A DNA stretch of 33,985 bases from Deinococcales bacterium (GTDB taxonomy: Bacteria > Deinococcota > Deinococci > Deinococcales > JAAFIG01): NCBI GenBank assembly GCA_025352125.1, contig JANXTZ010000042.1, forward strand, positions 1-33,985, written 5' to 3'. Shown here piece by piece: positions 1 to 7,900 of this stretch. How positions within the stretch are numbered: the first letter of the stretch is position 1; each line of letters opens with the position of its first letter. Made by a program: the position numbers and the translations under genes. The notes beneath the pieces were generated by a model. It saw only the letters and a list, made by a program, of their open reading frames with translations. It was not told the DNA's origin and searched no databases.

Positions 1-141
1 ACCGCCGTAACACCAACCGCCACAACTTCGTAAGCCACCACCACCACAATAAATCTTGGTTTCACTCGAGCGTCAGGTTTGACACTTCCAACACTTGCGC
101 TTGAATCGATTTTCAAGCCTTTTCGGGCTAACGCCAGTTTA
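1..141 (-). pseudogene. 3' portion of the interrupted host gene (continues off the left edge)
   Basis: If the 5' half from the right flank is joined here at the GTTTA repeat, the minus-strand frame continues as LALARKGLKIDSS and stays open for 45 codons to the left edge, ending in a valine-rich hydrophobic run. The piece alone has no start codon of its own near the junction and would not be expressed normally. The absence of a stop across the rejoined junction is strong support for both the insertion model and the identity of the two halves. No family assigned. Confidence 0.78.
137..141. repeat. Target-site duplication GTTTA, left copy
   Basis: Five bases immediately outside IRL, identical to those immediately outside IRR. 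A 5-bp duplication is typical for Tn3-family insertion. Confidence 0.92.
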
Positions 142-180
142 GGGGTACTGGTAAAGTAAAAACCGAAATTCGGATTAGTG
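142..180 (+). repeat. Left terminal inverted repeat (IRL) of the Tn3-family element
   Basis: It begins GGGGTACTGGTAAAG and ends CGGATTAGTG. It matches the reverse complement of 33430-33468 with four mismatches, three in bases 5-8 and one in the middle. The transposase stop codon lies about 50 bp inside. Confidence 0.95.
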
Positions 181-232
181 CAAATCAAACACGTAACACA
201 CGCGCCAAACTTATAAAATCACGTGACCAACA

Positions 233-3200
233 TCACTCATCGTCTATAAACTCGTCTGATACGCCTTCTTCGCTATTAAATTCTTCGATTTCAAAGCCAA
301 TACTCGCATTCGGATCACGGAGTGGTCGTAAATCACCCTCGAGCAAATCAGGATGCAAACTAAACTTGTACTCCCCAAGAACATTAATATGCCTCACTTT
401 CAACGGGGAAATTCGAGCCACATCCGCATCCAGGACATCATGCCCCATTTCTCGAAGCAAACTGAGGATTGCGCTCATGTAGTCCGTATTCCAGACGATC
501 ACTACGTTCACAACCAACCCTAAAATCCCGAGTTGTTCCTCGAGACCCCGTTGATAACGTTTGTATAAGCGTCCTTTTTGCCCGTAGAAGACGTGTCGTG
601 CCACGTCATGACGGGATTCTCCGTGACTGAGTTGGGTGTGAATCCGCCGACGATACGATTCGTCTTCCAAGTAATCACACAAGTACAAGGTTTTGCTGAT
701 CCGTCCGATTTCCTCTATGGCTCGTCCAAGACCACTCAGCGTGCCACCGCGAGCCAGCACTCGCATGACTTCTGTGGCTTTGACCTTACCGAGTTTTAAT
801 GAACCAACCATACGCATCACATCCTCCCATTGCTCATGAATCAATGTTGTATTGACCGTATTTTTCACAAGGTCATTGATTTCGCGGTATTTGGCTTTGC
901 GGTCAACTCGCCAAAATCGTGCCTTTCCCATGTCTTTTAATCGTGGACTGAAACGGTAACCAAGCAATTGAAACAAGCCAAAGATCACATCGCTGTAGCC
1001 TGCCGTGTCAGTCATGATCTCTTGCGGCTCGAGGATCGTGTTCTGCTCGAGCAAACTTGCCAACAAGTATAAGGAGTCACGCATTGTTCCAGGCACGACC
1101 ATACCGTGTAATTGCGTGTACTGGTCACTCATCAACGAGTAATACGTGATTCCACGTTTCAATCCGAAGTACCTCGAGTTGGCTTGGCTCATCACGTTCT
1201 TAACGGGAACAACAAAACGCAACCCGTCGGCACTGGCGACTTCACCTCCGCCCCATTGTTGACTGAGGGCTTGCACGGAGTGGTATTCGACCAGGCATTT
1301 GTTGCCCCGTTGGATAGCTTCAACACTTAAATACCTGTCTTTGATCGAATTTAAACGATCAAGTTTCAAAGCCGCATAGGATTCCTGACTGACGCCTTTA
1401 ACGCCGATATTGCACCCTTCAGCCAGCAGGATGGCTGCCATGCTGGTCTCGAGATGTTTTGCATAACGCCGAAACGTTTGAAACGGCTGTGCCTCTGGTG
1501 CTCTGACTTCAATGGAGTCAGGCTCGAGCATGGCGCTGATAAATCCTGTCCGAGCGTTGATCTCGAGAAGCAATTCTGACAAACCAACTTCGGGCAGCCT
1601 TGCATTGATGTCCTTGTTTAACTCAAGCAGCACATCATTATCAGGGAGTTTCTCAAGGGGTGTAAGCGTAATTTTGAGTTCGTCATTTTCGAGCTTTAGT
1701 TTGACACTTGGATTTTCAGCAATGCTCTGACTGAAATCGTGTAACCTGGTATCCAACTGCTTCGACTGCTTTTCGATAAATTCTGTGGCTTTCAAAGGCA
1801 AATGCAAAGACCGATAAACCTCAAGTTTAACTTTCTGCCAGGCATCTTCCTCGACCAGTCGAGCACGAGGATCCACGTATTTAATTGAATTATTGACAAA
1901 CACTTCGCCACGTTTTAATCCCTTCTCAAGCTGCTGAATCAAACAGACCATGTATTGGTTGCGGTTGAAATCACCATCCTCACCTTTTGACCGATTTGGG
2001 AAAATCAATGGCAACCAAGCTTTTGGGATGAACCCGCGTGGTGGTAAACCCCATTGAATTCGAGAAATTTTGCCCAGTCGCTTGGCAAATGTGATGCCCT
2101 CGAGCAGTGATTTAGCGGTGTGCGTCCCGTCAAATGCAATAGTGTCGAACAAAGGACCAATAAACCGAGAGATCACCTTATGGGCGTTCTGCCAGATTTC
2201 AACTTCGCTGTCTTCCGCTGCTGTGGTCAATTCAGTGACATTCAGAATTGCCGTTTGCAAGGTTGATTCACTGAACTCTTGGAGGATCAACTTGCGAAGG
2301 TTTCGGCTTTGATTATTTGGATCGAGTACCACCCGAACCGCGTCACGCAAAGTTAAAGCGGCTGCGTCCAAATCTTTGAGTGACCTCAATCTCTCACGTT
2401 GAATTCGTCTTTGAGCGCGTAAACCCAGCTCGCGCATGAGGACTTCAAACACAATCAAAACTTCATCAACCGCTTGATACTCGAGGTGTCGCATGGTGAC
2501 CGCCAAGGTTGCCATACAGCGCTCACGACTCTGCAAGCCAAGGATGGCAGCTTTGGTGGACATGCCCATTCGCACCAAAACAGCAAGGCGGTTCTCGGCA
2601 ATGTCTTCCAGCATCAAGGTTGTCACTTTGAAATCTCGGATTCGAGCCACTCGAGATAACGCGGTCAGGATGGTTCTCGAACTGGCGTGACTCGGTGCTG
2701 ATCGCAATTGATCGAGAACAGTGCGGTGGTCACCATCTGGGACGAGTAACAACGACTCGAGTTTGCGGCGATAAGTTTTTGATAATCTGGAATAAATTTG
2801 TTTGTACAAACGCTGTCGAACCCGTTTGCGAGCGCGACGAATCAAGCGCTGAATAACGCTCGCACCAGGAAGCACAATATTTTGGTCAATCAGGGTTTGA
2901 GTCACAAGATCAAACAACACAAATTCGTTTTCTTCTGAAACATTCAAGCGCTCAAGCAGCAAACGACCCACCCTGAGAACAATCGCTCCTTGAAATTCTT
3001 TGTAGCCAAGGTGTTCTCGAATGATTCTACGGTGATCGAAACGGCTGTCCCGCATTTCTCGGTACGGTTCGAGGTCTACGATTTCAAAACCCAATTGGGT
3101 TCTGACGAATTCAATCGCATTGTTGGGGACTGCTGTTGGGTCGGAAAGAAACGTGCCGAGAAACCGCAAGGTACAAATTTGCAATGCCATACCGAGTTTG

Positions 3201-3421
3201 GTGTGTGGTAAACGACGTTGTGAAAGCAGCTCGAGGTCAGCTTTGGTCAGTGTAAAATAGGCTTGTAGGTGTTCTGGAAGTGGATTGTCTATGAATATGC
3301 CGTACGTGCTCACGTCTATTTGTGCGCTCAGGTCAAATGCGACATCCAAGTCGGTCACGGAGTGAATTGACTCCTTAACCACTATAGGTGGTGTTTGTTC
3401 AATTACTTTCGGTTGAGACAT
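233..3421 (-). CDS. tnpA: Tn3-family transposase TnpA
   Basis: A 1062-residue DDE transposase that would bind the terminal repeats and catalyse replicative transposition. The N-terminal half fits the DUF4158 region of Tn3 transposases. The catalytic core shows ASADGLRF (Asp about 732), MTDTAGYSD (Asp about 805) and a glutamate in YQRGLEEQLGILGLVVN (about 961-962), all family hallmarks, so the enzyme looks intact. The frame is open upstream to a GTG at 3493, but I choose the ATG at 3421 because CTGGAG lies just before it and because the longer leader holds a strong inverted repeat. The stop lies about 50 bp from IRL. The length is near or slightly above the usual 960-1010. Subfamily not determined. 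Confidence 0.96.
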   Translation of the reverse strand: MSQPKVIEQTPPIVVKESIHSVTDLDVAFDLSAQIDVSTYGIFIDNPLPEHLQAYFTLTKADLELLSQRRLPHTKLGMALQICTLRFLGTFLSDPTAVPNNAIEFVRTQLGFEIVDLEPYREMRDSRFDHRRIIREHLGYKEFQGAIVLRVGRLLLERLNVSEENEFVLFDLVTQTLIDQNIVLPGASVIQRLIRRARKRVRQRLYKQIYSRLSKTYRRKLESLLLVPDGDHRTVLDQLRSAPSHASSRTILTALSRVARIRDFKVTTLMLEDIAENRLAVLVRMGMSTKAAILGLQSRERCMATLAVTMRHLEYQAVDEVLIVFEVLMRELGLRAQRRIQRERLRSLKDLDAAALTLRDAVRVVLDPNNQSRNLRKLILQEFSESTLQTAILNVTELTTAAEDSEVEIWQNAHKVISRFIGPLFDTIAFDGTHTAKSLLEGITFAKRLGKISRIQWGLPPRGFIPKAWLPLIFPNRSKGEDGDFNRNQYMVCLIQQLEKGLKRGEVFVNNSIKYVDPRARLVEEDAWQKVKLEVYRSLHLPLKATEFIEKQSKQLDTRLHDFSQSIAENPSVKLKLENDELKITLTPLEKLPDNDVLLELNKDINARLPEVGLSELLLEINARTGFISAMLEPDSIEVRAPEAQPFQTFRRYAKHLETSMAAILLAEGCNIGVKGVSQESYAALKLDRLNSIKDRYLSVEAIQRGNKCLVEYHSVQALSQQWGGGEVASADGLRFVVPVKNVMSQANSRYFGLKRGITYYSLMSDQYTQLHGMVVPGTMRDSLYLLASLLEQNTILEPQEIMTDTAGYSDVIFGLFQLLGYRFSPRLKDMGKARFWRVDRKAKYREINDLVKNTVNTTLIHEQWEDVMRMVGSLKLGKVKATEVMRVLARGGTLSGLGRAIEEIGRISKTLYLCDYLEDESYRRRIHTQLSHGESRHDVARHVFYGQKGRLYKRYQRGLEEQLGILGLVVNVVIVWNTDYMSAILSLLREMGHDVLDADVARISPLKVRHINVLGEYKFSLHPDLLEGDLRPLRDPNASIGFEIEEFNSEEGVSDEFIDDE

Positions 3422-3440
3422 GGGACTCCAGGTGAGCTGC

Positions 3441-3473
3441 AAACCAAAGACAAATGTGGTTGAGCTTTGGTTT
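3441..3473 (-). promoter_or_regulatory. Inverted repeat (9-bp arms) in the transposase leader
   Basis: AAACCAAAG at 3441-3449 pairs perfectly with CTTTGGTTT at 3465-3473 around a 15-nt loop. It lies 20 bp upstream of the preferred transposase start and just before its ribosome-binding site. An RNA hairpin here could limit transposase translation; this is inference. Confidence 0.45.
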
Positions 3474-3603
3474 AAGGAGAGAAAATTTTTCACGAAAACG
3501 ATTTTGCAATTCCAGACTCAAATTTGAATCGCGTTTAAGACTCGAAACAGTTGCTGTATTTGAGAACTTGCCGCGAGCATTGAATTTCGACTGACACCTT
3601 GCA

Positions 3604-4464
3604 TTAAAATAACAAATATAAGAACGTGTCATACACACCAACCAACACAAAAACCACACCAGCAATCGGGGTCGCAAAACGATGCCAACCGCGCATGGTT
3701 TTCAGGGCTTCTTTTCTCGAGTTGTTTGGTACGAGGGCGGCAAGTGTTAAAATTGGCAGGCTCATCCCGACAGCGAAGAGAGCTGGGTAGAACACCCCCA
3801 ACGGGGTTTGGGCGGCAAGCGGCAGGGTTACTCCAAAGAACAAGAAAAACAGCGTTGGACAAAACGCCAAACTGAATGCCAACCCCAACAGGAACGCTCC
3901 AAGAACTCCACCTCGAGCTTCACCAAACGCTTGAACTCGAGCAGCAAACCGATCACCGAGTTGAAATCGAGGGCGGAGAACACCGAGCGTCACCAAACCT
4001 GCAATCAGGGTTAGTGGTCCAAAAACCTTCCGAACGCCCGTAAAAAATTCCCCTGGCGCGTAGACCTGCCCCCGAACCAGCAAGACCACCGCGCCACCAA
4101 CCACGGCGTAAAACAAAACGCGAGCGGCGGTGTAGGCCAAAGCCCGCCTCAATGCGCCACCCTCGTGCTGGTCGCTGGCGATAAAGGCAAGGGTGACCGC
4201 CCCCGTCGAGAGTTGACACGGTGCGGTTGCTCCCATCATGCCAAGCAGCAAGGGCGCGAGTGGGTTTGTACCGAGCGCCAAACGAAGATTGTTCAGTGGT
4301 GTGCTAATGAGGGCGTACAAACTCCCAGAAATAATGTAGAGCCGATGCGCCAATTGACGCGCTAAGGGATGCAGTGCCGACCAATTTAGGGCAATCAATA
4401 TCCCAAACACAAACAACACGCCCAACATCATGAATTGTGCTGCTCGAGGTGCGAGGGGCTTCAT
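3604..4464 (-). CDS. CcdA/DsbD-type thiol-disulfide transmembrane protein
   Basis: A 286-residue polytopic membrane protein with about seven hydrophobic segments. Cys83 in GATAPCQLSTGA and Cys202 in LAFCPTLFFLFFG are the paired cysteines expected in CcdA/DsbD-beta proteins, which carry electrons from cytosolic thioredoxin across the membrane. Its start overlaps the stop of the TlpA-like thioredoxin gene by 4 bp (ATGA), implying translational coupling and that the two act together: this protein would reduce the membrane-anchored thioredoxin outside. In a copper island this fits repair or reduction of envelope thiols. An N-terminal extension of about 60 residues precedes the core. A more general urease-accessory/SafE-like transporter role cannot be excluded. 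Confidence 0.8.
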   Translation of the reverse strand: MKPLAPRAAQFMMLGVLFVFGILIALNWSALHPLARQLAHRLYIISGSLYALISTPLNNLRLALGTNPLAPLLLGMMGATAPCQLSTGAVTLAFIASDQHEGGALRRALAYTAARVLFYAVVGGAVVLLVRGQVYAPGEFFTGVRKVFGPLTLIAGLVTLGVLRPRFQLGDRFAARVQAFGEARGGVLGAFLLGLAFSLAFCPTLFFLFFGVTLPLAAQTPLGVFYPALFAVGMSLPILTLAALVPNNSRKEALKTMRGWHRFATPIAGVVFVLVGVYDTFLYLLF

Positions 4465-5030
4465 GGTTTCACCGTCGTTTTGCCCATTATTTTTTGAATG
4501 CGCCCATCAAGTTCCTCGAGGTCAAACGGACCGAATTTCTTGTAGACAATGATTCCATCGCGGCGAACGAAAAACGTCTCAGGAATCCCCGTCACACCGT
4601 AATCCACGGCGACCTTTCCTTTAGGATCAATCAGATTCGGATACGAAAGTTGGAATTCTTTGACAAACCCTCGAGCATTTTTCGGAATGTCATTGTTGAC
4701 GATTCCAATGAACAACAAGCCTTTTGCCGCATACTGCTTTTGGGCTGCCTCGAGCAACGGCGCTTCATCACGGCACGGCACACACCATGAAGCCCAGAAG
4801 TTCACGATCACAGGTCGCCCACGGAGGCTCGAGAGTGTCAGCGTGCTACCATTCAGCGTTTCGAGACGAAATTCTGGCGCGAGTTTCCCGACAAGCGGAC
4901 TGGTTTTCTCGTTTGTTGGTTTTAAGAGCGCATATCCAAGCGCTCCGATCAGCAAGAACCATGCGAGAATCGGTAATAATCTGCGGAATCCAACTCGAGG
5001 ACAACGGGCACTTTCAGGTTCGCTGTTCAT
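4461..5030 (-). CDS. Membrane-anchored TlpA/CcmG-like thioredoxin-fold protein
   Basis: A 189-residue protein with one N-terminal membrane anchor (about 18-36) followed by an AhpC/TSA-type thioredoxin domain. The active site is WCVPC (Cys83, Cys86), followed by the cis-Pro region GVTGIPETFFV. Such proteins reduce disulfides outside the cytoplasmic membrane, for example on apocytochromes or copper-site proteins. The start overlaps the upstream DUF2933 stop by 4 bp and the stop overlaps the CcdA-like start by 4 bp, so three genes are tightly coupled. Electron supply from the CcdA-like partner is the natural inference. The substrate is unknown; copper-ligand cysteines of envelope proteins are plausible. 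Confidence 0.88.
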   Translation of the reverse strand: MNSEPESARCPRVGFRRLLPILAWFLLIGALGYALLKPTNEKTSPLVGKLAPEFRLETLNGSTLTLSSLRGRPVIVNFWASWCVPCRDEAPLLEAAQKQYAAKGLLFIGIVNNDIPKNARGFVKEFQLSYPNLIDPKGKVAVDYGVTGIPETFFVRRDGIIVYKKFGPFDLEELDGRIQKIMGKTTVKP

Positions 5031-5341
5031 GGGCGGGATGCTTCAAGTGCGGGGATGATTTTGTCTTCCCGCTCGAGCGCCTCGAGTCTCGAGCGTAAAT
5101 CATGAATCTCGAGTGCCCGATCTGCTGGGTTGATGGGTTTTGGAAGCTGTGTGTTTCCGCGTTTCACCGCCCCCATGCCACCCATCATCAAGACCATCGA
5201 GAGCGGACATATTGCCATCAGCAAGAACGGCAAGGCTCGCAACGCCGCACTCGGTGAAACCAGGACAACCATTCCAAGCGTAACCACAGCCAGACCAACC
5301 AACACCTTTGGGTTGAAACACATTCCGAAGATTTTGAGCAT
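5027..5341 (-). CDS. Small DUF2933-like membrane protein
   Basis: A 104-residue protein: MLKIFGMCFNPK, then two hydrophobic helices (about 12-28 and 32-50) and a charged C-terminal tail with coiled-coil character (RALEIHDLRSRLEALERED). The N-terminal part resembles DUF2933, a short membrane family often found in copper-resistance loci. I place the start at 5341, just 4 bp after the stop of the preceding gene; an earlier in-frame start at 5374 would lie inside that gene. The stop overlaps the TlpA-like start. The function is unknown; co-transcription suggests a role with the thiol-redox pair. Confidence 0.7.
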   Translation of the reverse strand: MLKIFGMCFNPKVLVGLAVVTLGMVVLVSPSAALRALPFLLMAICPLSMVLMMGGMGAVKRGNTQLPKPINPADRALEIHDLRSRLEALEREDKIIPALEASRP

Positions 5342-5345
5342 CAGC

Positions 5346-6214
5346 CTACCGTCCCGTCCAGGTCTTACCCGCATCCAGGCTCGAGAACACCTGCCCTGTG
5401 CCTGAAACGGTCATGAGGTGCGCTGAATCTTTTGGATCAATCGCGATCAGCGCAGCCGCTTCACCAGGACCACCGAGTTCTGTCCAGGATTCACCCCCGT
5501 TGTCCGAACGAACCACGCCTTTGCTCGAGGAGGCGTAAATCGTGTTGGTCTTTTGATCGACTGCCAATGCCATGCCAACCAGACTCGAGGAATTTGGGAT
5601 CGCCGCCCAGCTCGCGCCGCCGTCGCTCGAGCGGATCAGACCCTCCATCGTGGCTGCGAAGAGTCTGGGTGGCGTTCCAGCACCGGCAGCGAGCGCCATC
5701 GCGCCACCCGTCGCACTGCTGATCGGTTGCCAAGTTTGAGCACCGTCCGTCGAGCGGTACAGACCCTTTCCTGCCAGGTTGGCGTACAGCCAATTGCTGT
5801 CTGGACTGACCGCAAAGCCGTGAATGTCCGTGCCGGGCAGGTTGCCAAATCCAGGGTTCGTCCAGGTTTTCCCGCCATCGAGACTTTTTTGAAACACATC
5901 GTGCCCCGCAAGGTACAGGACATTCTTTTGGGCAGCCCCCATCCCCATCGCGTCGCCCTGACCGCTCGGGGCGTTCCAGGTTCTTCCACCGTCGCTCGAG
6001 ATTTGAATGCCACCATGTTGCCCGTACATCACGCGCCGTCAGCGGTGAACAGCAACGAGTGCATGTCACCCTCGAGCTTGCCAAGCACGATGCCCGAGCT
6101 TTGTGGTTTGAGAAACACCCACAGGAAAATACCTGTCAGGATCAGCACGGCTGCCACAAGCATCACCAAGATGCTAGAAGCCGATTTGGTTTTTTTGTTT
6201 TGCATAGCGTCCAT
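5346..6214 (-). pseudogene. Membrane-anchored BNR-repeat protein (F510_1955-like), split by a frameshift
   Basis: A paralogue of the protein at 6834-7892. The first frame (6214-6029) gives MDAMQNKKTKS, one membrane anchor and GKLEGDMHSLLFTADG, then stops at TGA. The second frame (6032-5346) resumes at once with MYGQHGGIQISSDGG and holds several Asp-box (SSDGG.W / STDG.QTW) repeats of a beta-propeller. Aligned to the intact paralogue (DGRLFYGQHHGVQIS) the two frames join exactly if one base is restored near 6033-6037. The GTGA overlap could alternatively allow coupled translation of two pieces. The start at 6214 is preceded by TTGGAG at good spacing. The role is unknown; such propellers recur in copper clusters. 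A sequencing error is also possible. Confidence 0.72.
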
Positions 6215-6382
6215 GAAATAACTCCAATCCAACACCAACGCCGTATTCATGGGCTGGCATCACTTCGCACCATCGCGCTTTGAAAATCTCCAACTCGAGC
6301 CTGAACAAGTTGAAATAAAAATATGACCATCAGAACTCACACTCAAGCCATGTCTCGAGGGTCAACAGGTAATTGGTTTTTG

Positions 6383-6742
6383 TCAGGCTTTGGGGGGTGG
6401 GTCGAAGATGTTTGTGCCTTGAGAACGCAGGGTTGGGTCAAACGCGAGAAATTCATACGTTTTGGTGAACATGAGGATTCGCAAGGTGTCCGAAGACATG
6501 GCAACACTGCCCGGACACGACACAACACAGCAAGAAAGCACAGTGCATACTGGTGGGCAAATTGGTATTGCTTGCGTTTCATGAGCGCTTTGAAGCGCAA
6601 CTGCATCCATGACAAGCTGCGAACCCACACAAGTATTGTTAAAACCTTGCCCGAGCGGCAACGACCAAGCCAGCATTAAAAACACAGTCAAACACGCGAA
6701 AAAGCGCTGCTGAATGGGTCTGTATAATGACCTAACGTTCAC
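6383..6742 (-). CDS. Small Cys-rich exported protein of unknown function
   Basis: About 119 residues from a GTG at 6742. After a basic N-terminus (VRSLYRPIQQR) comes a hydrophobic signal-like segment FFACLTVFLMLAWSLPLGQG, then a cysteine-containing region (CPPVCTVLSCCVVSCPG) and a tail ending FDPPPKA. The layout resembles DUF2946/CopL-like small proteins of copper loci, but I cannot establish homology. The frame is open far upstream (to 6946), overlapping the BNR gene; the GTG is chosen because a TATACT box with a preceding TG lies 6 nt before it, as for a leaderless mRNA. The start and even the coding status are moderately uncertain. Confidence 0.5.
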   Translation of the reverse strand: MNVRSLYRPIQQRFFACLTVFLMLAWSLPLGQGFNNTCVGSQLVMDAVALQSAHETQAIPICPPVCTVLSCCVVSCPGSVAMSSDTLRILMFTKTYEFLAFDPTLRSQGTNIFDPPPKA

Positions 6743-6748
6743 GACCCG

Positions 6749-6754
6749 AGTATA
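6749..6754 (-). promoter_or_regulatory. Extended -10-like box before the Cys-rich protein gene
   Basis: On the minus strand TGC-TATACT ends 6 nt before the GTG at 6742. An extended -10 so close to the start would give a leaderless transcript. No good -35 is seen. Confidence 0.4.
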
Positions 6755-6833
6755 GCAAACACGCACCCCAGGTCTGAGCCTCGAAATTACAGCGCTCATC
6801 GTGATGCTCGCAATTCGGGCAAGGAGGGTGTCA

Positions 6834-7892
6834 TTATTGAACCCAAGAGCTTCCACCATCGAGGCTGGAGTACACATGCCCCTTTTTGGACACCGCGTAC
6901 ACCCACTTGGGATTTGCTGGATGCAACGCCACCAACGCCAGTGCATCTGGTGCGTTCAGGATTTCCCAGCTTTCACCACCATCACCGGAGCGCAAGAGCA
7001 TCCCCCCAGTGGTCGCGGTCATCACCGTGTGGTTGTCAGGATCAACCGCCAGGGCGCTCGGGATCGAATCTTGGGTTCCAGGCAACCACTGCCATTTCAG
7101 ACCGCCATCACTCGAGCGAAAGATTCCCTGATTTGTCGTGTTGGCATACAGCACCGGTGGATTGCCCTGGGTCGCGGTGATGGTCGTGGCGTTCCGAGTT
7201 TCGAGCGTCACCGCCGTCCAATTCAGACCATCGTTGGTTGATCGGTACAAACCGCGTCCAGCCAGATTCGCGTACAGCCAACCGTTCGGTGCGGCGCTGA
7301 AACCATGAATATCTGTTCCAGGCAAGTCACCAACACCAGGTTGAAGCCAGGTTTGACCAGCGTCAGAACTGACCTTAAAAAAACCGTGCCCTGCGAGGTA
7401 CAGCTTGTCTGCGGTCATTCCCATGCCCATCGCGTCACCACCGCCAAGGGCGGCGGCAAAAGTTTTTCCACCGTCGCTCGAGATTTGCACCCCATGGTGC
7501 TGACCGTAAAACAAACGCCCGTCGCGTCCAACCATTAAGCTGTGCAGGTCGCCTTTCAGCTGAGCCAAACCAACGGTGGTCACCTCGCCAGAGACCCCCA
7601 TGTTCATCCCTGCCATACTCGAGGGGCTGCCAGCGGAGGTCGGGTCTGAAGCAGTATTGCCAGGGGCTGCCATGTTCATACCCGCCATGCCCGAGTCGTT
7701 ACCGGCAGAGGTGGAACCATTGTTTTTCATGGGGTATCCACCGCTGGCAGACATCCCGGGCATTCGTGGGATTAAAGACTGCCAGGCAAAAACACTGATT
7801 CCAATGCCAAACACCAGAAAATACAGGGCTGTGAAGTTAAAACGGGATTTCTTTGTGGTTTGATCGCGCTTTGGTTTCAAATCTGGTTTCAT
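6834..7892 (-). CDS. Membrane-anchored BNR-repeat beta-propeller protein (F510_1955-like) with Met-rich linker
   Basis: A 352-residue protein: cytoplasmic basic N-terminus, one membrane helix (about 20-40), a linker rich in Met/Gly with two GMAGMNM/SMAGMNM boxes (about 68-98), then about 250 residues with Asp-box repeats (SSDGGKTF, SSDAGQTW, STNDGLNW, SSDGGLKW, SGDGGESW, SLDGGSSW) typical of a sialidase-like propeller. Methionine boxes bind Cu(I) in many envelope proteins, so copper binding is a fair inference, while glycosidase activity is not shown. GGAG precedes the ATG at 7892, which lies 8 bp after the nuclease-like gene. The downstream paralogue at 5346-6214 lacks the Met-rich linker and is frameshifted. 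Confidence 0.78.
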   Translation of the reverse strand: MKPDLKPKRDQTTKKSRFNFTALYFLVFGIGISVFAWQSLIPRMPGMSASGGYPMKNNGSTSAGNDSGMAGMNMAAPGNTASDPTSAGSPSSMAGMNMGVSGEVTTVGLAQLKGDLHSLMVGRDGRLFYGQHHGVQISSDGGKTFAAALGGGDAMGMGMTADKLYLAGHGFFKVSSDAGQTWLQPGVGDLPGTDIHGFSAAPNGWLYANLAGRGLYRSTNDGLNWTAVTLETRNATTITATQGNPPVLYANTTNQGIFRSSDGGLKWQWLPGTQDSIPSALAVDPDNHTVMTATTGGMLLRSGDGGESWEILNAPDALALVALHPANPKWVYAVSKKGHVYSSLDGGSSWVQ

Positions 7893-7900
7893 TGGTGCTC

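Noticed and set aside
3422..3603. An internal copy of the terminal inverted repeat marking a smaller ancestral transposon
   Set aside because: No sequence like GGTAAAGTAAAAACC was seen here or anywhere else inside the element apart from the two ends.
5553..6221. A 222-residue plus-strand frame and other frames over the BNR genes
   Set aside because: Shadows of the propeller repeats on the minus strand.
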